Source: Heloderma charlesbogerti
Taxonomy: Eukaryota > Chordata > Lepidosauria > Squamata > Helodermatidae
Assembly (NCBI GenBank): GCA_026122225.1
Contig: JANEZZ010001677.1
Span: 1,168,501-1,232,500, forward strand
DNA: 64,000 nucleotides
Direction of reading: 5' to 3'
Made by a program: the position numbers and the translations under genes. Every line of letters starts with the position of its first letter. Within the stretch, counting starts at the first letter, position 1. Under the pieces are notes generated by a model that saw only the letters and a list, made by a program, of their open reading frames with translations, made no database searches and was not told the origin of the DNA. Below are positions 11,401 through 22,894 of the stretch, one piece after another.

Positions 11401-13615
11401 CCTCCTCTCCTCCTATGTAAAGCTCATGTGCCTTCCCAGAGAACTTTGGCCATTGGACGGTATAGAAATGTAATAAATGAAATCAGTCAATAAAACAACC
11501 CTGCAAGGTGAGCCATTGCCTGCAGCTCCTCCTTAGCGGTGGGGACCTGGGGGCTGCAAAGTGCTGCTTGTTCTCCCAAGTGAGCTCTGAATCCTTCTCC
11601 CGAATCCTTCTCGGCTGGCTCCTGCACCTTGGAGCTGTGTCACAGGGGAGCGGCTGGGGTGGGGTTTCTCTGCATGGCCGGCAAGCTCAGGCATTGGCTA
11701 AAGCTCCCAGTCACCCCAGGGAGCGCAGTGCAAGCTGCAGCAGCCATAGAGATTCACTGGGATCAGCCGGGTTGGAGGTGGGGGGGGGGCAAAAATGACT
11801 GCCCTGGGGCGCAGCCTTCCAAGCAGTGGTGGCTGCAGGCGCCCCAATGCCATCTCAGCCTTGCAAATTGCTCCCCATCCTCTTGCAGCACTCCCCCGCC
11901 CCCACACAGCAAGGAGTCCTGTAAGGCCCCGGCACTAATGGCTTTGTGGGGAAACCCACACTTCTCTTCTCCAGCCTGCCCCATGGCCGTTCCCGGCACT
12001 AAAACCCCTTCTCCATCCCAGACATGCTAAGAACAACCCCCCCCAAAACCGCTTGCGAATCCTGATAAAAATATATTTCGAGAAAAGAAATCTATCTGTG
12101 ACTTGTGAAGAACTGCTTTTTAGGGCTTTGTGGGAGCCCTTGAAGTGTCAGGTGTGGACTGCAGGAGCTCCGCACACCCAAACTGGCCTGTGTGGATCTG
12201 CCCTAGCTGCTCGTGGCCAGGGGGCCACGCCCGAAGTTGCCCTCCAGCCCAATCGCAGAGATAGCAAGGTGGCCCTTGTAGCTGCAGCTCTGCCACATGA
12301 CGCCGTCTCTGTGTGCCTGCACCCTGCCTCCAGGAGCAAAGGGAAGAGGACTCGATTTGCTGCTGGCGGCCAGTCAGCTCAGGACATGCCTCCTGGGATG
12401 GGGACGAAGAAGCGCAGCGCAATGGTGTCCGCAGGGCCTCCTCTCATGACTCCGGGCGGCTCCTCCCCACCTCCCAACGGGATTGGCCACGGCTTGTTCA
12501 TTTGGTGTCTGCAAGCTGCCTTTGAGCACAGAATCTTTTGCAGGGGAGTGGCACACAAGCTCAAGCCGAATCTCGCCAAGCCGACTGAGCCCCCGTTTCT
12601 GCTGCTGGAGGAAGGGCACCGGCAGAGTACCCTGAACGCTTGCCACCGCTCTTTTCAGTGGCTTCCCTGCTGGACTTGTGACTATCAGGTCACAGCTGGC
12701 ATGCCCGCGAAAGCGGAAAGACCAGTGCAAACTGTGCAGCAACGTGGGATGATTCTGCAACTGACCTTGACCCCAAATCGGAGCACAGAACAAACTTTAC
12801 GCCCCGCAGGCACCCGCCTGGGCCTTCTCCTCCAAAGCTGCTGGCTTTTTATTTGTGGCTCTCCGGCTGGTGCCTCTTTGGCCTTGCTCACAAGGAGGCA
12901 CCTCTCAGGTTCAAAACATGTGGTGGTGCAGTGAGGGGATTCCCAACCCTGGAGGAACGGTCTTCTTGCAGTCCCCTTCAGACGGCCATGGGAACAACTT
13001 CAGTTGGGAAGCAGATGGTTAACATTTCTCTCCCCGCGCCTCCAGCCATCATTCCATACTTTAAAACTGCTTCTACATTCCTGATACATTAGAACGACAA
13101 CAAAACTGCTCGCCAACCTTCATGTGAAATAATAATAATACTCCAGGGCATGTGCAGATTTGCTCACTTAAATCCAGTGGTGTCCTGGTCAGTTTGGAAG
13201 TGCTGGTGCAAAGCATGACAATTCTCACAGTCACCCTGCAAAGAGAGTCCCCAAATCCAGGCAGATCCATATTAAAAACAAACCAGTTCTAGGCGTTTCC
13301 ATTTCCACCAGGAGAAGGTCTTTTGTCAAGCGAATGGGACTTAATTTCCCATTCAAGGCCACCCAAAAATAGTTTGCATGACAACAGGAAACAATCTATC
13401 GGTCCTTGGAAAATCCATTGCCTCCCAGCTACTGTGAGGATTGCAGCTGAGCTCCAAGGGAACAGGGAAGGGGGGGGCAGATGAAATCAGCATCTCTGCT
13501 AATACAAAAGTCCCTGTGGTGCGTCCCTGGGAGTCCTGAGGCCGCTATACCACTGCTGAAATCCCAGCACCACGATGAAGACATCTGCTTCTGCACTTGC
13601 CACTCTCTGCATGGT
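8431..13615. other. Non-coding, GC-rich stretches without a supported gene
   Basis: No domain or splice-compatible exon chain was recognised. Long frames at 10359-11087 (minus) and 12053-12934 (plus, 293 codons) sit in GC-rich DNA, overlap open frames on the other strand and have no recognisable domain; I treat them as chance frames. A short L2-like 3' end (TTGGCCATTGGACGGTATAG then AATAAATGAAAT) is visible at 11445-11490. Otherwise nothing is assigned. Confidence 0.4.
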
Positions 13616-13870
13616 CATTTTGGGGCCCAGATAGTTTTCTCATCCATCCTTCCAGTAGTTAGAAGAGGGATAGAGAGGGAAAGGAAAATACTCCGGGTGA
13701 ATGACTGGCTACGAAGGTGGTGCCGACGAGAGAGATTTGGATTCTGGGACCACGGGCTATACTTCCTGGAAGATGGGCTGTCGGCAAGGGACGGGTTGCA
13801 CCTCACAAAGGCTGGGAAGAATGTGTTTGGCCACAGCATGAAGAACTTCATCAGGAGGGCTTTAAACTGA
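13616..13870 (+). pseudogene. CR1 ORF1 C-terminal esterase-like domain, partial
   Basis: The frame ending in TGA at 13868-13870 reads FSSILPVV, then VNDWLRRWCRRERFGFWDHG, then a DGLHLTKAGKNVFG block and a terminal RRALN. In CR1 elements ORF1 ends in a GDSL/SGNH-type esterase domain; the Asp-x-x-His of DGLH is the expected late catalytic pair. The N-terminal part with the catalytic Ser is missing here. It overlaps the ORF2 region that follows. Confidence 0.75.
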
Positions 13871-16586
13871 ATCCTACTAGGGAGGGAGATGTAATGTTGG
13901 GGATAACAATGGACGAAGGCTCATGCACCGCAATGGAGAGAACAGCTCTGATAGCGCCCAATAATAGTCTTCAGACACATGTAGGAAGGAAGCCAGACTA
14001 TGAAGCACATGGTCTTCGATGTCTATATACTAATGCCCAGAGTATGGGAAACAAACAGAACGAACTTGAACTCTTAATACAGCAGGGAAATTATGACCTG
14101 ATAGGTATGGCTGAGACTTGGTGGGATGACTCCCATGACTGGAATACAGCAATTGAAGGATATAACTTGTTCAAAAAGAACAGGAGGAACAGAAAGGGAG
14201 GTGGGGTTGCACTGTATGTGAAAAATACATACCTCTGCACAGAAATACAGGAGGAGGAGCTTGGTAGCCCCATCGAGAGCATCTGGATCAAAATAAATGG
14301 AGCAAAGAATAAAAGGAACATGGTGGTCGGAGTCTACTACCGGCCACCCAGTCAAGGAGAAGGCAAGGGTGAAACTTTTGAAAAGCAAATAGCCAATGTT
14401 TCAAGGAAGCATGATGTAGTAGTAATGGAGGACTTCAATTTGCCCGATATTTGTTGGGAGACAAATTCTGCCAAACATGGCCCCTCCAGGAAATTCCTGA
14501 CTTGTGTGGCGGATAACTTCCTCCTACAGAAAGGAGAGGAAGGAACTAGAGGGTTGGCTATCCTTGACTTGATCCTAACCAACAGAGATGACTTAGTGGG
14601 TAAAGTAGCAGTTACAGGAACTCTGGGGGAAAGCGACCATGTTGTACTTGAGTTCTTGGTTCTATGGGAAGCAAAAGCTGAGTGTAGCCAGACGCATACC
14701 CTGGTTTTTAGGAAAGCTGATTTTAATAAACTCAGAACAATGATCAGTAAGGTCCCATGGCAAGTGATGCTAACGAGAAAAGGAGTCCAAGATGGGTGGG
14801 AGCTTTTAAAAAAGGAAATTCTCAAGGCACAATGACAAACAATTCCAACAAGAAGAAAAAGACAACAGAAGAAGCCAGTGTGGCTTCACAACAAGCTCAG
14901 AGACGACCTAAAAACAAAAAAAGCACACATATAGGAAGTGGAAGGAAGGCCAAGCAACAAAGGAAGAGTACAGGCAGGTAGCACAGAATTGCAGGGATGG
15001 TGTCAGGAAGGCTAAAGCTGAGAACGAGCTGAGGTTAGCGAGGGATGCTAAAAACAAAAACAAGGCTTTCTTCAGCTATGTGCATAGTAAAGGACAGAGG
15101 AAAGAAATGGTGGTTCAGCTATTAAATAAGGATGGCAAAACAGTAACAGATGACAAAGAAAAGGCGGAGGTGCTCAATTCCTACTTTGGCTCAGTCTTCT
15201 CCCAAAAGAGGGTCTATGAGCCCCCTGGCAAAGGCAAAGTACAGGCTGAAGGAGCAGGATTGCAGCTTGAGATCGATAGGCATATGGTCAAGGAACACCT
15301 AATTACTTGGAATGAGTTCAGATCTCCAGGGCCAGATGAACTGCATCCTAGAGTCATAAAGGACCTGGCAGAAGAATTCTCAGAGCCACTGTCTATTCTC
15401 TTTAAGAAATCATGGAGGACGGGGGAAGTGCCAGATGACTGAATGAGGGCTAATGTTGTCCCTATCTTCAGAAAGGGTAAAAAGGAGGAACCTGGGAACT
15501 ACAGACCAGTCAGTCTGACATCAATCCCTGGGAAAATTCTGGAGCAGATCATAAAGCAATCCATCTGGAAGCACCTTGACAACAATGCCGTGATTACTCG
15601 AAGCCAACATGGATTTGTCAAAAACAAGTCCTGCCAGATGAATCTGATCTCATTTTTTGATCAGGTCACCTCCCGTGTGGACTGTGGGAATGCTGTGGAT
15701 ATCACATACCTCGAATTCAGCAAAGCTTTCGACAAAGTGCCCCATGATCTCCTGATGAGCAAACTAGCTCAAAGTGGGCTAGATGAAACAACGATCCGGT
15801 GGATCCACAGTTGGCTACAGAATTGGACTCCAAGAGTGCTTATCAATGGATCTTCTCCAACTGGGGAGAGGTAACGAGTGGGGTACCGCAGGGCTCAGTC
15901 CTGGGCCCAGTGCTCTTCAACCCTTTTATTAATGACTTGGATGAACAGGAAATGCTGATAAAATTTGCAGATGACACAAAATTGGGTGGGATACAGAAAC
16001 AAAATTCAAAGTGATCTTGATAGACTGGAGCGTTGGGCAGAAAACAACAGAATGACATTTAATAGGGATAAATGCCAAGTTCTGCACCTAGGAATAAGAA
16101 ACCAAATGCACAGTTACAAGATGGGGGATATGTGGCTCAACCACACTACATCTTGGAATTGTTGTGGATCACAAGCTGAATATGAGCCAACAATGGGATG
16201 TGTCTGCAAAAAAGGCCAATGCTCTTTTAGGCCGCATTAATAGAAGTATAGCTTCCAAATCCCGGGAAGTACTAGTTCTCCTCCACTCAGCACTGGTTCG
16301 ACCTCATCTGGAGTACTGTGTCCAGTTCTGGGCAACACACTTTATGAAGGATGCAGACAAACTGGAGAGGGTTCAGAGGAGGGCAACAAAAATAATCAGA
16401 GGACTGGAAACAAAGCCCTGTGAGGAGAGACTGAAAGAACTGGGCATGTTTAGCCTTGAGAAGAGAAGACTGAGGGGAGATAGGATAGCGCTCTTCAAGT
16501 ACTTGAAAGGTTGTCACAGAGAAGAAGGCCAGGATCTCTTCTTGATCATCCCAGAGTGCAGGACACGGAATAATGGGCTCAAGTGA
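13871..16586 (+). pseudogene. CR1 ORF2 (endonuclease + reverse transcriptase), interrupted
   Basis: The apurinic-type endonuclease is readable at about 14020-14660: LYTNAQSMGNKQNELELL, the ETWW segment, GGGVALYV, VVGVYYRPPS, MEDFNLPDI and the final SDHVVLEF. The RT follows at about 15300-16000: NYRPVSLTSIPGKILEQIIK, FSKAFDKVPHDLL (catalytic Asp), [11 protein letters not shown] and the FADDTKLGG active site at about 15965. The C-terminal part ([26 protein letters not shown]) ends at TGA 16584-16586. Breaks: TGA after LKAQ at 14833; TGA after PDD at 15440, where CR1 copies normally have Trp; a frame change near 15872 in TGE(R)VTSGVPQG; another near 16010-16160. Functional insertion by this copy is excluded. 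Some residues may still be under no constraint at all. Confidence 0.9.
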
Positions 16587-16944
16587 CAGGAAGCCAGATT
16601 CCGGTTGAACATCAGGAAAAACATCCTGACTGTTCGAGCAATACAACAATGGAACCAATTACCTGGGGAGGTGGCAGGCTCTCCCACACTGGAGGCCTTC
16701 AGGACGAGGCTGGACAGCCATTTGTCAGGGATGCTCTGACTTGGATTCCTGCATTGAGCAGGGGGCTGGACTCGATGGCCTAGTAGGCCCCTTCCAACCC
16801 TACCATTCCATGATTCCATGATCTACAACATGGATGGTGGAGCCCTGGAGGGCATCTGGGAACTTTGGCATAGGGGGTGTCCCCTTGCACACACATCCCC
16901 GCCCCCGACACACTGTTTTTTGGGTGTTTGGATAGAAGTTGGCC

Positions 16945-17185
16945 CATTTATTTTATTGCTACATTCATATCCTGCCTTTTCCCCTCGCAGGGAGCCCATG
17001 GGGTCTCACCTGGTCCTCTTCCTCTCCATTCTATCCTCGCAACCCCCCTGTGAGGTAAGTTAGATGGAGGGTCAAGGCCAGGCCCAAAGTCACTGAGGGA
17101 GCTTCACGGCTGAGTGGGGAGTTGAACCTGGGCCTCTGGAATCCCTGCGCATTGCTCGAAAAGCTGCACTGCTCTGGGTCACACC
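16945..17185 (-). mobile_element. CORE/MIR-type SINE
   Basis: In minus orientation: tail near 16945 (TTTATTTTATTGCTACATTC on plus), then CATATCCTGCCTTTTCCCCT, the CCCTGTGAGGTAAGTTAG core and the region complementary to a tRNA-like head near 17185. Similar in layout to the copies at 3896, 36170 and 60725. Confidence 0.7.
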
Positions 17186-17423
17186 ACATCCCTCCCTCAT
17201 CATTTCTGACCCCTCCGGCAACTCGATCATGAAATTCTGCTTTATTCTGAAATAAATCTAACGAAGACAGGAAGAAACGAAGCAGCAGCAGCAGCAGTAG
17301 CAGCAGCAATAACCTAAGACCGCTGAAGAAACCCGGGAATTCACTCATGGTTCTGAGTCTGTAGCGGATATGCGTATGGGACCTCTCCAGTGAAACGGCC
17401 TAAGCCAGACCGCAGAACTTAAG

Positions 17424-19891
17424 GGACGGGTGAACATACGTTACGGGACGGGTGAACATACGTTACGGGACGGGTGAACATACGTTATGGGATGGGTGAA
17501 CATACGTTACGGGACGGGTGAACATACGTTACGGGACGGGTGAACATATGTTTATACAGTAAGCATACAGAACGTACAGAAGTTACAGAACATACTCACA
17601 GAACATACAGAACTGTGAACATACAGAACGTAAGGGGTGGGTGAACATACGTTACGGGACGGGTGAACATACGTTACGGGATGGGTGAACATACGTTACG
17701 GGACGGGTGAACATACGTTACGGGACGGGTGAACATATGTTTATACAGTAAACATACAGAACGTACAGAAGTTACAGAACATACTCACAGAACATACAGA
17801 ACTGTGAACATACAGAACGTAAGGGGCGGGTGAACATACGTTACGGGACGGGTGAACATACATTACGGGACGGGTGAACATACGTTACGGGACGGGTGAA
17901 CATACGTTAAGGGATGGGTGAACATACGTTAAGGGACGGGTGAACATACGTTACGGGACGGGTGAACATACGTTACGGGACAGGTGAACATACGTTATGG
18001 GACGGGTGAACATACGTTTATACAGTAAACATACAGAACGTACAGAAGTTCCAGAACATACTCACAGAACATACAGAACTGTGAACATACAGAACGTAAG
18101 GGGCGGGTGAACATACGTTACGGGATGGGTGAACATACGTTACGGGACGGGTGAACATACGTTACGGGACGGGTGAACATACGTTACGGGACGGGTGAAC
18201 ATACGTTACGGGACGGGTGAACATATGTTTATACAGTAAACATACAGAACGTACAGAAGTTCCAGAACATACTCACAGAACATACAGAACTGTGAACATA
18301 CGGAACGTAAGGGGCGGGTGAACATACGTTACGGGACGGGTGAACATACGTTACGGGACGGGTGAACATACGTTACGGGACGGGTGAACATACGTTACGG
18401 GACGGGTGAACATACGTTTATACAGTAAACATACAGAACGTACAGAAGTTCCAGAACATACTCACAGAACATACAGAACTGTGAACATACGGAACGTAAG
18501 GGGCGGGTGAACATACGTTACGGGACGGGTGAACATACGTTACGGGACGGGTGAACATACGTTATGGGACGGGTGAACATACGTTACGGGACGGGTGAAC
18601 ATACGTTTATACAGTAAACATACAGAACGTACAGAAGTTCCAGAACATACTCACAGAACATACAGAACTGTGAACATACGGAACGTAAGGGGCGGGTGAA
18701 CATACGTTACGGGACGGGTGAACATACGTTACGGGACGGGTGAACATACGTTACGGGACGGGTGAACATACGTTACGGGACGGGTGAACATACGTTACGG
18801 GACGGGTGAACATATGTTTATACAGTAAACATACAGAACGTACAGAAGTTCCAGAACATACTCACAGAACATACAGAACTGTGAACATACGGAACGTAAG
18901 GGGCGGGTGAACATACGTTACGGGACGGGTGAACATACGTTACGGGACGGGTGAACATACGTTACGGGACGGGTGAACATACGTTACGGGACGGGTGAAC
19001 ATACGTTTATACAGTAAACATACAGAACGTACAGAAGTTCCAGAACATACTCACAGAACATACAGAACTGTGAACATACGGAACGTCAGGGGCGGGTGAA
19101 CATACGTTACGGGACGGGTGAACATACGTTACGGGACGGGTGAACATACGTTACGGGACGGGTGAACATACGTTACGGGACGGGTGAACATATGTTTATA
19201 CAGTAAACATACAGAACGTACAGAAGTTCCAGAACATACTCACAGAACATACAGAACTGTGAACATACGGAACGTAAGGGGCGGGTGAACATACGTTACG
19301 GGACGGGTGAACATACGTTACGGGACGGGTGAACATACGTTACGGGACGGGTGAACATACGTTACGGGACGGGTGAACATACGTTTATACAGTAAACATA
19401 CAGAACGTACAGAAGTTCCAGAACATACTCACAGAACATACAGAACTGTGAACATACGGAACGTCAGGGGCGGGTGAACATACGTTACGGGACGGGTGAA
19501 CATACGTTACGGGACGGGTGAACATACGTTACGGGACGGGTGAACATACGTTACGGGACGGGTGAACATACGTTACGGGACGGGTGAACATATGTTTATA
19601 CAGTAAACATACAGAACGTACAGAAGTTCCAGAACATACTCACAGAACATACAGAACTGTGAACATACGGAACGTAAGGGGCGGGTGAACATACGTTACG
19701 GGACGGGTGAACATACGTTACGGGACGGGTGAACATACGTTACGGGACGGGTGAACATACGTTACGGGACGGGTGAACATACGTTTATACAGTAAACATA
19801 CAGAACGTACAGAAGTTCCAGAACATACTCACAGAACATACAGAACTGTGAACATACGGAACGTCAGGGGCGGGTGAACATACGCTTATAC
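17424..19891 (+). repeat. Satellite array: 101-bp module alternating with 22-bp units
   Basis: The 22-bp unit is GGGTGAACATACGTTAC preceded by GGGAC. Runs of it are separated by a longer module that begins TTTATACAGTAAACATACAG, passes through AGAAGTTCCAGAACATACTC and ends near GGAACGTAAGGGGC. Using TACAG of the module as an anchor (17555, 17744, 18021, 18232, 18421, 18610, 18821, 19010, 19199, 19388, 19599, 19788 and a partial at 19889), hand-counted spacings are 189, 277, 211, 189, 189, 211, 189, 189, 189, 211, 189 and 101. All equal 101 + 22n with n = 4, 8, 5, 4, 4, 5, 4, 4, 4, 5, 4 and 0. Two variants alternate at the right end (ACATATGTTT or ACATACGTTT; CGTAAGG or CGTCAGG), so part of the array has a dimeric higher order. 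It has no protein-coding signal. Confidence 0.95.
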
Positions 19892-20760
19892 AGTGTCGGG
19901 GGGCGGCGGGGCGAGGCTCGTGCGCTCGTCCCGAGTGCATGCGCCAGACAGACACGGGCCCCGGGGCTTGGCCGGCGTCTGATCCGAGGCTGGCCTGCGG
20001 AGGGAGCAGCGGAGGGCGCGGGGCCGGCGCTGCTCGGCCCGGCGGGAGCGCCCGCCAGTCGGCCCCCGCAGCGCTGCGGCCGCCCCGTCGCGGCGCTCCG
20101 CCAGGCCCCTTTCGCCCTTTCTCGGGCGAGCGCGGCGGCGGGGCGCAGCCGGCATCCCAGAGGAGCCAACAGGAGCCAGCCGGAGCCGCTTGTGGCGGCT
20201 GCTGCGCGCTTGGCTCCAGGAGCTCTGCGCGCCCCTCCGGGGACGCGGCGCCGGGCGCACAGAGGGAGGGAGCCGGGGGCGAGAAGCCCCGGACCCGCCC
20301 GGGCGCCTGAGCGTTAGGGCCCCCGAGCAGAGCGCGGGGCGAGTTCGCGGCGCGCCCGCGGTGAAGACGAGCCGGGCGCGCACGGCGCGGCGGGGAGCGA
20401 AGCGCACGACGGCCCCCGGCCGCGCAGGACGGCGGCTTGCTCCGTCGGGCGGGGTCCCTCGGGCGGCGCCCGGCCCGGGCTCTGGGGCTCCGAGCGCCCG
20501 GGGTCCGCAGCGCGGGGCGAGAAGGCGGCAGAAACTCACCGGCGCCGCTGACTCGCCGCCGGCCCCGCGCGCCGCGTCTGGAAGCGGAGAGGGGCTTTAC
20601 GCTCGCCGGCTGCGGGAAGCCGGTACGGATGGCCGCACCGAGGAGCGCTCGGGCCTGGAGAAAGGCAGCGTCGCGGTCGAGGGCCGGAGAGCGCAGACGC
20701 CTGTGATTCGTGGCGGGGCGCGCGCGCGCGGGGCGGCGGGGGATTACCGGACCATTTGGC
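19892..20760. promoter_or_regulatory. CpG island
   Basis: Very GC-rich, CpG-dense sequence begins where the satellite stops and ends near the CGCGCGCGCGGGG tract at 20720. It is a vertebrate promoter-type CpG island by composition. No coding exon was recognised in it; the many open frames on both strands are expected from the low stop-codon density. A splice-donor-like site on the minus strand at 20534-20540 (GCCG, then GTGAGTTT) suggests a non-coding first exon of a minus-strand transcript whose later exons would lie at lower coordinates or beyond the window. A tandem-repeat-associated island without a gene is the alternative. Confidence 0.7.
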
Positions 20761-21270
20761 GGGGCTGTTTTCGAGGGTTGCCGAGGCCCGCTCGGCCCCG
20801 GGGTGACCCTGGCGTGGAGACGTCCTGGGGTGTTCTGAACCCAGTACTCTGACAAGCTGGGGAACTTTTGCGCGTTCCCAGCCACACCGCAGACATCGCG
20901 GAGCTTGCAGGGGCATTGGCTGGCTCCAGTATGGGGCACTCAGGGGTGCAGTTTGGGCAAATGCCACATAGATCTGGAAAGACGTTACAGGCTAGGACAG
21001 CTTTCACTAGCCTTGTGCCATCCAGATGATGGACTACGGCATCCATAATCCCCCAGCCAGCATGGCCAAGGGCCACTGCCCCTCCCGCTCCGGCACTCCA
21101 ACCCCTCTGTTCCTGGCGGTGAACCTTTTCGGTCCGCAGTTGAGGTGGGGTGAGGAAATCGGACCAGTCAGGGCACTCCGGTACTTGGCCTGTGCAGTTT
21201 GACGGGAATTACAAGAGTCTCGCAAAGTGCAATGCTGAAAGCCTCTTTGCAATATTGGTACTGGTAGCTT

Positions 21271-22860
21271 GAGATTAAGAAGAGGTGGAAAGAATACAGG
21301 ACTATACAGGAAAGATCTGAATGTCCCCGATAGCCATGAGAGTGCGGTCACGGAACTTGAGCCGGACGTCCTCGAGAGTGAAGTCAAGTGGGCCTTAGGA
21401 AGCATTACTAAGAACAAAGCTAGGGGAGATGACAGTATTCCAGCTGAGCTATTTAAGATCCTAAAAGATGATGCTGTTAAAGTGCTGCACCCAATATGCC
21501 AACACATTTGGAACACTCAACCGTGGCCACAAGACTGGAAAAGGTCAGTTTACATTCCAATTCCAAAGAAGGGCAACGCCAAAGAGTGTTCAAACTACCG
21601 CACAATTGCGCTCCTTTCACATGCCAGCAAGGTGATGCTCAAAATCCTACAAGCTAGGCTTCAGCAGTATGCGAACCGAGAACTACCGGAAGTACAAGCT
21701 GGGTTTCGAAGAGGCAGAGGAACTAGAGATCAAATCGCCAACATTCGCTGCATCATGGAGAAAGCAAGAGAATTCCAGAAAAACGTCTATTTCTGCTTCA
21801 TTGACTACGCGAAAGCCTTTGATTGTGTGGATCGCAACAAACTGTGGCAAATTCTTAAAGAGATGGGGGTACCAGACCACCTTACCTGTCTCCTGAGAAA
21901 CCTGTACGAGGGTCAAGAAGCGACTGTAAGAACCGGACATGGAACAACCAATTGGTTCAAAAGTGGGAAAGGAGTACGACAAGGCTGCATATTGTCGCCC
22001 TGCTTATTTAACTTATATGCAGAGTACATCATGAGAAACGCCGGGTTGGATGAATCACAGGTTGGCATTCAGATTGCCGGGAGAATGATCAACAACCTCC
22101 GATATGCAGACGATACCACCCTAATGGCAGAAAGCGAAGAGGATCTACAGAGCCTCTTGTTGAGGGTGAAAGAGGAGAGTGCAAAAGCTGGTCTGAAACT
22201 CAACATTAAAAAAACGAAGATCATGGCATCTGGCCCCATCACTTCCTGGCATATAGAAGGGGAAGAAATGGAAGCAGTGACAGATTTCATTTTCTTGGGC
22301 TCCAAGATCACCGCAGACGGTGACTGCAGCCATGAAATTAAAAGACACCTGCTCCTTGGGAGGAAAGCTATGGCAAACCTAGACAGCATAGTAAGAAGCA
22401 GAGACATCACCTTGCCCACAAAGGTCCGCATAATCAAAGCTATGGTTTTCCCAGTAGCAACATATGGCTGTGAGAGCTGGACTATAAGGAAGGCTGAGTG
22501 CCGAAGAATGGATGCTTTCGAACTGTGGTGCTGGAGAAGACTCTGAGTCCCCTGGACTGCAAGGAGGTCAAATCAGTCCATCCTAAAGGAAATCAACCCT
22601 GAGTGCTCATTGGAAGGACAGAGACTGAAGCTGAAGCTCCAATATTTTGGCCACCTAATGCGAAGAGAAAACTCTCTGGAAAAGACCCTGATGCTGGGAA
22701 AGACTGAAGGCAAAAGGAGAAGGGGACGGCAGAGGATGAGATGGCTGGATAGCATCACCGATGCAATGAATATGGACTTGAGCACGCTCCGGGAGAGAGC
22801 GGAGGACAGGAAGGCCTGGTGTGCTATGGTCCATGGGGTCACGAAGAGTCGGACATGACT
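21271..22860 (+). pseudogene. BovB reverse transcriptase, one internal stop
   Basis: The frame is open from about 21290 to a TGA at 22544-22546 and then continues in the same frame to 22860. Readable RT parts: IPIPKKGNAKECSNYRTIAL, FIDYAKAFDCVDRNKLW (catalytic Asp), GKGVRQGCILSPCLFNLYAE, and the YADDTTLMAES active site at about 22100. After it come FIFLGSKITADGDCSHEIKR, YGCESWTIRKAE and, past the stop, GQRLKLKLQYFGHLMRR. A small frame change near 21275-21290 disrupts the first codons. Compared with the copy at 53.7 kb (CTCTTACGAGTC), this copy reads CTCTGAGTC: a 3-base in-frame loss that creates the stop. The endonuclease is absent through 5' truncation, so the copy cannot be autonomous. Confidence 0.9.
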
Positions 22861-22876
22861 GAATGACTGAACAACA
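21271..22876 (+). mobile_element. BovB (RTE) LINE, 5' truncated, with 11-bp target duplication
   Basis: ACTGGTAGCTT occurs immediately before (21260-21270) and after (22877-22887) the element and is a perfect target-site duplication. The element starts within the segment between endonuclease and RT and ends with the BovB tail (GTCACGAAGAGTCGGACATG, ending GACTGAACAACA). Related copies in this window: 52981-54093 (plus) and short tails at 23618 and 36915 (minus). BovB is a horizontally transferred RTE-clade LINE widespread in squamates and ruminants (established). Confidence 0.95.
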
Positions 22877-22894
22877 ACTGGTAGCTTTGCAGAG

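Larger units (their letters stand above)
13616..16818 (+). mobile_element. Near-complete but broken CR1 LINE
   Basis: The element carries the end of ORF1 (esterase-like), an ORF2 endonuclease, reverse transcriptase and a CR1 3' UTR ending in ATTCCATGATTCCATGAT at about 16820. CR1 elements insert by target-primed reverse transcription and usually lack clear target duplications; none was found here. The 5' end lies inside ORF1, near 13616, so it is mildly 5' truncated. ORF2 is interrupted by stops or frameshifts near 14833, 15440, 15872 and 16012, so this copy is inactive. It shares its last 700 bp closely with the fragment at 7205-7945. Confidence 0.9.

Noticed and set aside
12053..12934. 293-codon open frame on the plus strand
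   Set aside because: GC-rich region, no domain, overlapping frames on the other strand and no splice or poly(A) support.
17424..19891. Interstitial telomere or CRISPR array
   Set aside because: The unit is not TTAGGG, and the 22-bp units are contiguous with no unique spacers; the genome is vertebrate.
19785..20967. Long open frames in the CpG island (up to 384 codons)
   Set aside because: Stop-poor GC-rich sequence on both strands, Arg/Pro/Ala-rich and without domain; the longest runs into the satellite.
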